DNA of 57,499 nucleotides from Bacteroidales bacterium (GTDB taxonomy: Bacteria; Bacteroidota; Bacteroidia; Bacteroidales; UBA10428), in NCBI GenBank assembly GCA_016933335.1, contig JAFGBD010000031.1, positions 1-57,499 on the forward strand, written 5' to 3'. Positions 56,719 to 57,499 of the stretch are shown here, piece after piece. Both the position numbers and the translations under genes were made by a program. Position 1 is the first letter of the stretch. Every line of letters starts with the position of its first letter. The notes below the pieces were generated by a model. The model worked only from the letters and a program-made list of their open reading frames with translations. It was not told the origin of the DNA and made no database searches.

Positions 56719-57301
56719 TTTTTTCTGTCATTATTCCGTAGAAAAAGAAGTTGGTCAGTTCCATGATCAGTTCCTGGGCATTGTCGTAATGCTTATACAG
56801 TTCTTCATCTTTTGCCATCTCAAACATATGGTTAAGGAAATACAAGATGAATTCAGGTTTCAGGTTTTTTCTCAAATGACCTGATTTCTGAGCTTTTGAA
56901 TAATCGTTAAGAATCTCGTTCAGGAAGTCATTCTTCCTGGATTCAAAGAACTCAAACAATTCGGTATCGGGATTACGGTAGACATCGGTGAGGAATTCCT
57001 GGCTGAGGTTTTCTGTCTGCTCCATTTTAAGCTTTACAGACATTGCAATTTTCTTTGTGAAGGGAATGTCGGTATCCATGATTTGCCTGTATTTTATTAT
57101 TCCTTCATCCATTTTTTTTTCGAGAATGTATTTGGCCAGCTCAATTTTATTCTCAAAGAATTTATAGAATGTCATTTTGCTGATGTTTGCCTCAAGGCAT
57201 AACTCATCTATTGTGATTCGCCTGATGCCAAATTTCCAGAACATCATGTCGGCTGTATTTACCAGTCTTTTGAATCTGGGATTATGTTCATTGGGATTCA
57301 T
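56696..57301 (-). CDS. TetR/AcrR family transcriptional regulator
   Basis: Repressor-type regulator of 201 residues. The N-terminal helix-turn-helix is IRRITIDELCLEANISKMTFYKFF (positions about 26-49, key residues the recognition helix SKMTFYKFF). The C-terminal helical ligand domain (about 60-195) is variable. It is the first gene of the island that ends at 51530 and lies just downstream of a palindrome (57331-57346) and a -7 box (57325-57332), the normal set-up for autoregulation. The inducer is unknown. Confidence 0.92.
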   Translation of the reverse strand: MNPNEHNPRFKRLVNTADMMFWKFGIRRITIDELCLEANISKMTFYKFFENKIELAKYILEKKMDEGIIKYRQIMDTDIPFTKKIAMSVKLKMEQTENLSQEFLTDVYRNPDTELFEFFESRKNDFLNEILNDYSKAQKSGHLRKNLKPEFILYFLNHMFEMAKDEELYKHYDNAQELIMELTNFFFYGIMTEKNGRKKST

Positions 57302-57324
57302 TAGAATATGAATAATTAATTATA

Positions 57325-57346
57325 CAAATATAGTATAAAAATACTA
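57325..57346 (-). promoter_or_regulatory. tetR promoter -7 box with adjoining operator-like palindrome
   Basis: On the minus strand TATATTTG (57325-57332) fits TAnnTTTG and lies 24 bases before the tetR start. Directly upstream is TAGTAT-AAAA-ATACTA (57331-57346), a perfect inverted repeat with six-base arms, positioned between the -7 and -33 regions where a bound repressor would block RNA polymerase. Confidence 0.6.
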
Positions 57347-57383
57347 ATAACGTATAAAAAATTTAAAAAATCTATTTTTTTTG

Positions 57384-57415
57384 TTTGAAAAGTACATAAT
57401 ACTTTGTTACTTTTG
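57384..57415 (+). promoter_or_regulatory. Promoter of tRNA-Gln
   Basis: TTTG (57384-57387) and TACTTTTG (57408-57415) are separated by 20 bases, a textbook Bacteroidota -33/-7 pair. The start of transcription would fall only a few bases before the tRNA (57426). Confidence 0.8.
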
Positions 57416-57425
57416 CATGCACTTT

Positions 57426-57498
57426 TGCCTCGTGGTGTAATTGGCAACACGTCTGACTCTGGATCAGAAGAGTCCAGGTTCGAGCCCTGGCGAGGCAG
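57426..57498 (+). tRNA. tRNA-Gln (anticodon CUG)
   Basis: A 73-base cloverleaf. The acceptor TGCCTCG pairs with CGAGGCA and the discriminator is G, as usual for tRNA-Gln. The anticodon stem TCTGA/TCAGA encloses CTCTGGA, giving anticodon CUG. The T arm is CCAGG-TTCGAGC-CCTGG. Only one base of the window follows, so an encoded CCA or neighbouring tRNA genes cannot be seen. Confidence 0.95.
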
Positions 57499-57499
57499 C

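Overview
The window looks like chromosomal DNA of a member of the Bacteroidota, probably class Bacteroidia. The signs are a type IX secretion (Por) C-terminal sorting domain on the gene at 23185-25482, promoter elements of the TTTG-N19-TAnnTTTG kind (clearest before tRNA-Gln and tRNA-Gly), few Shine-Dalgarno sequences, the LL-diaminopimelate aminotransferase (DapL) lysine route, and Bacteroidota-typical families: a two-component regulator propeller sensor, TPR-caspase, DUF3857, head-GIN, YkuD_2 and TIGR02757. Gene density is high. I see no prophage, insertion sequence, CRISPR array or rRNA operon.

Layout. 1-3.3 kb: translation cluster rpsB (5' end cut by the window edge)-tsf-pyrH-frr. 3.3-7.4 kb: a radical SAM/SPASM protein and an OmpA-type lipoprotein, divergent from dxs. 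7.4-13 kb: a two-gene signalling operon, an exported TPR-caspase followed by a propeller-SpoIIE phosphatase. 13.2-17.5 kb: ribD divergent from prmC-recX-PagL-like-GIN lipoprotein. 17.5-22 kb: an antiporter, prfB with a programmed +1 frameshift, ctp and dCMP deaminase. 22.4-22.8 kb: tRNA-Gly and tRNA-Leu. 23-28.2 kb: a VIT/vWA surface protein and mutS. 28.5-37 kb: a small lipoprotein, YccF, TIGR02757, a tRNA methyltransferase, a large protease-propeller-barrel fusion, a lectin-like secreted protein and a shortened DUF3857 protein. 36.8-39.3 kb: two L,D-transpeptidases of different families, tail to tail. 39.5-43.5 kb: a three-gene phosphorelay. 43.5-48.7 kb: dapF-like and lysA, divergent from dapL, a glycosyltransferase and a YrdC/Sua5 protein. 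48.7-51.4 kb: two metallopeptidases. 51.5-57.3 kb: a TetR-controlled, Lol-like ABC export island. 57.4 kb: tRNA-Gln.

The genes lean towards envelope building and envelope sensing: diaminopimelate synthesis, L,D-cross-linking, lipid A deacylation, OmpA-type anchoring, Lol-like export and several surface sensors. The items I would examine first are the DapF-like protein in which both canonical catalytic cysteines are serine (43540-44421), the exported caspase/propeller-phosphatase operon (7410-12963), the TetR/OM barrel/LolD-like ATPase/two permeases/LolA-like island with a palindrome at its promoter (51530-57346), and the gluzincin-TolB-barrel fusion (31163-34246). None of these can be shown to be a new system from sequence alone; each is labelled with its basis.
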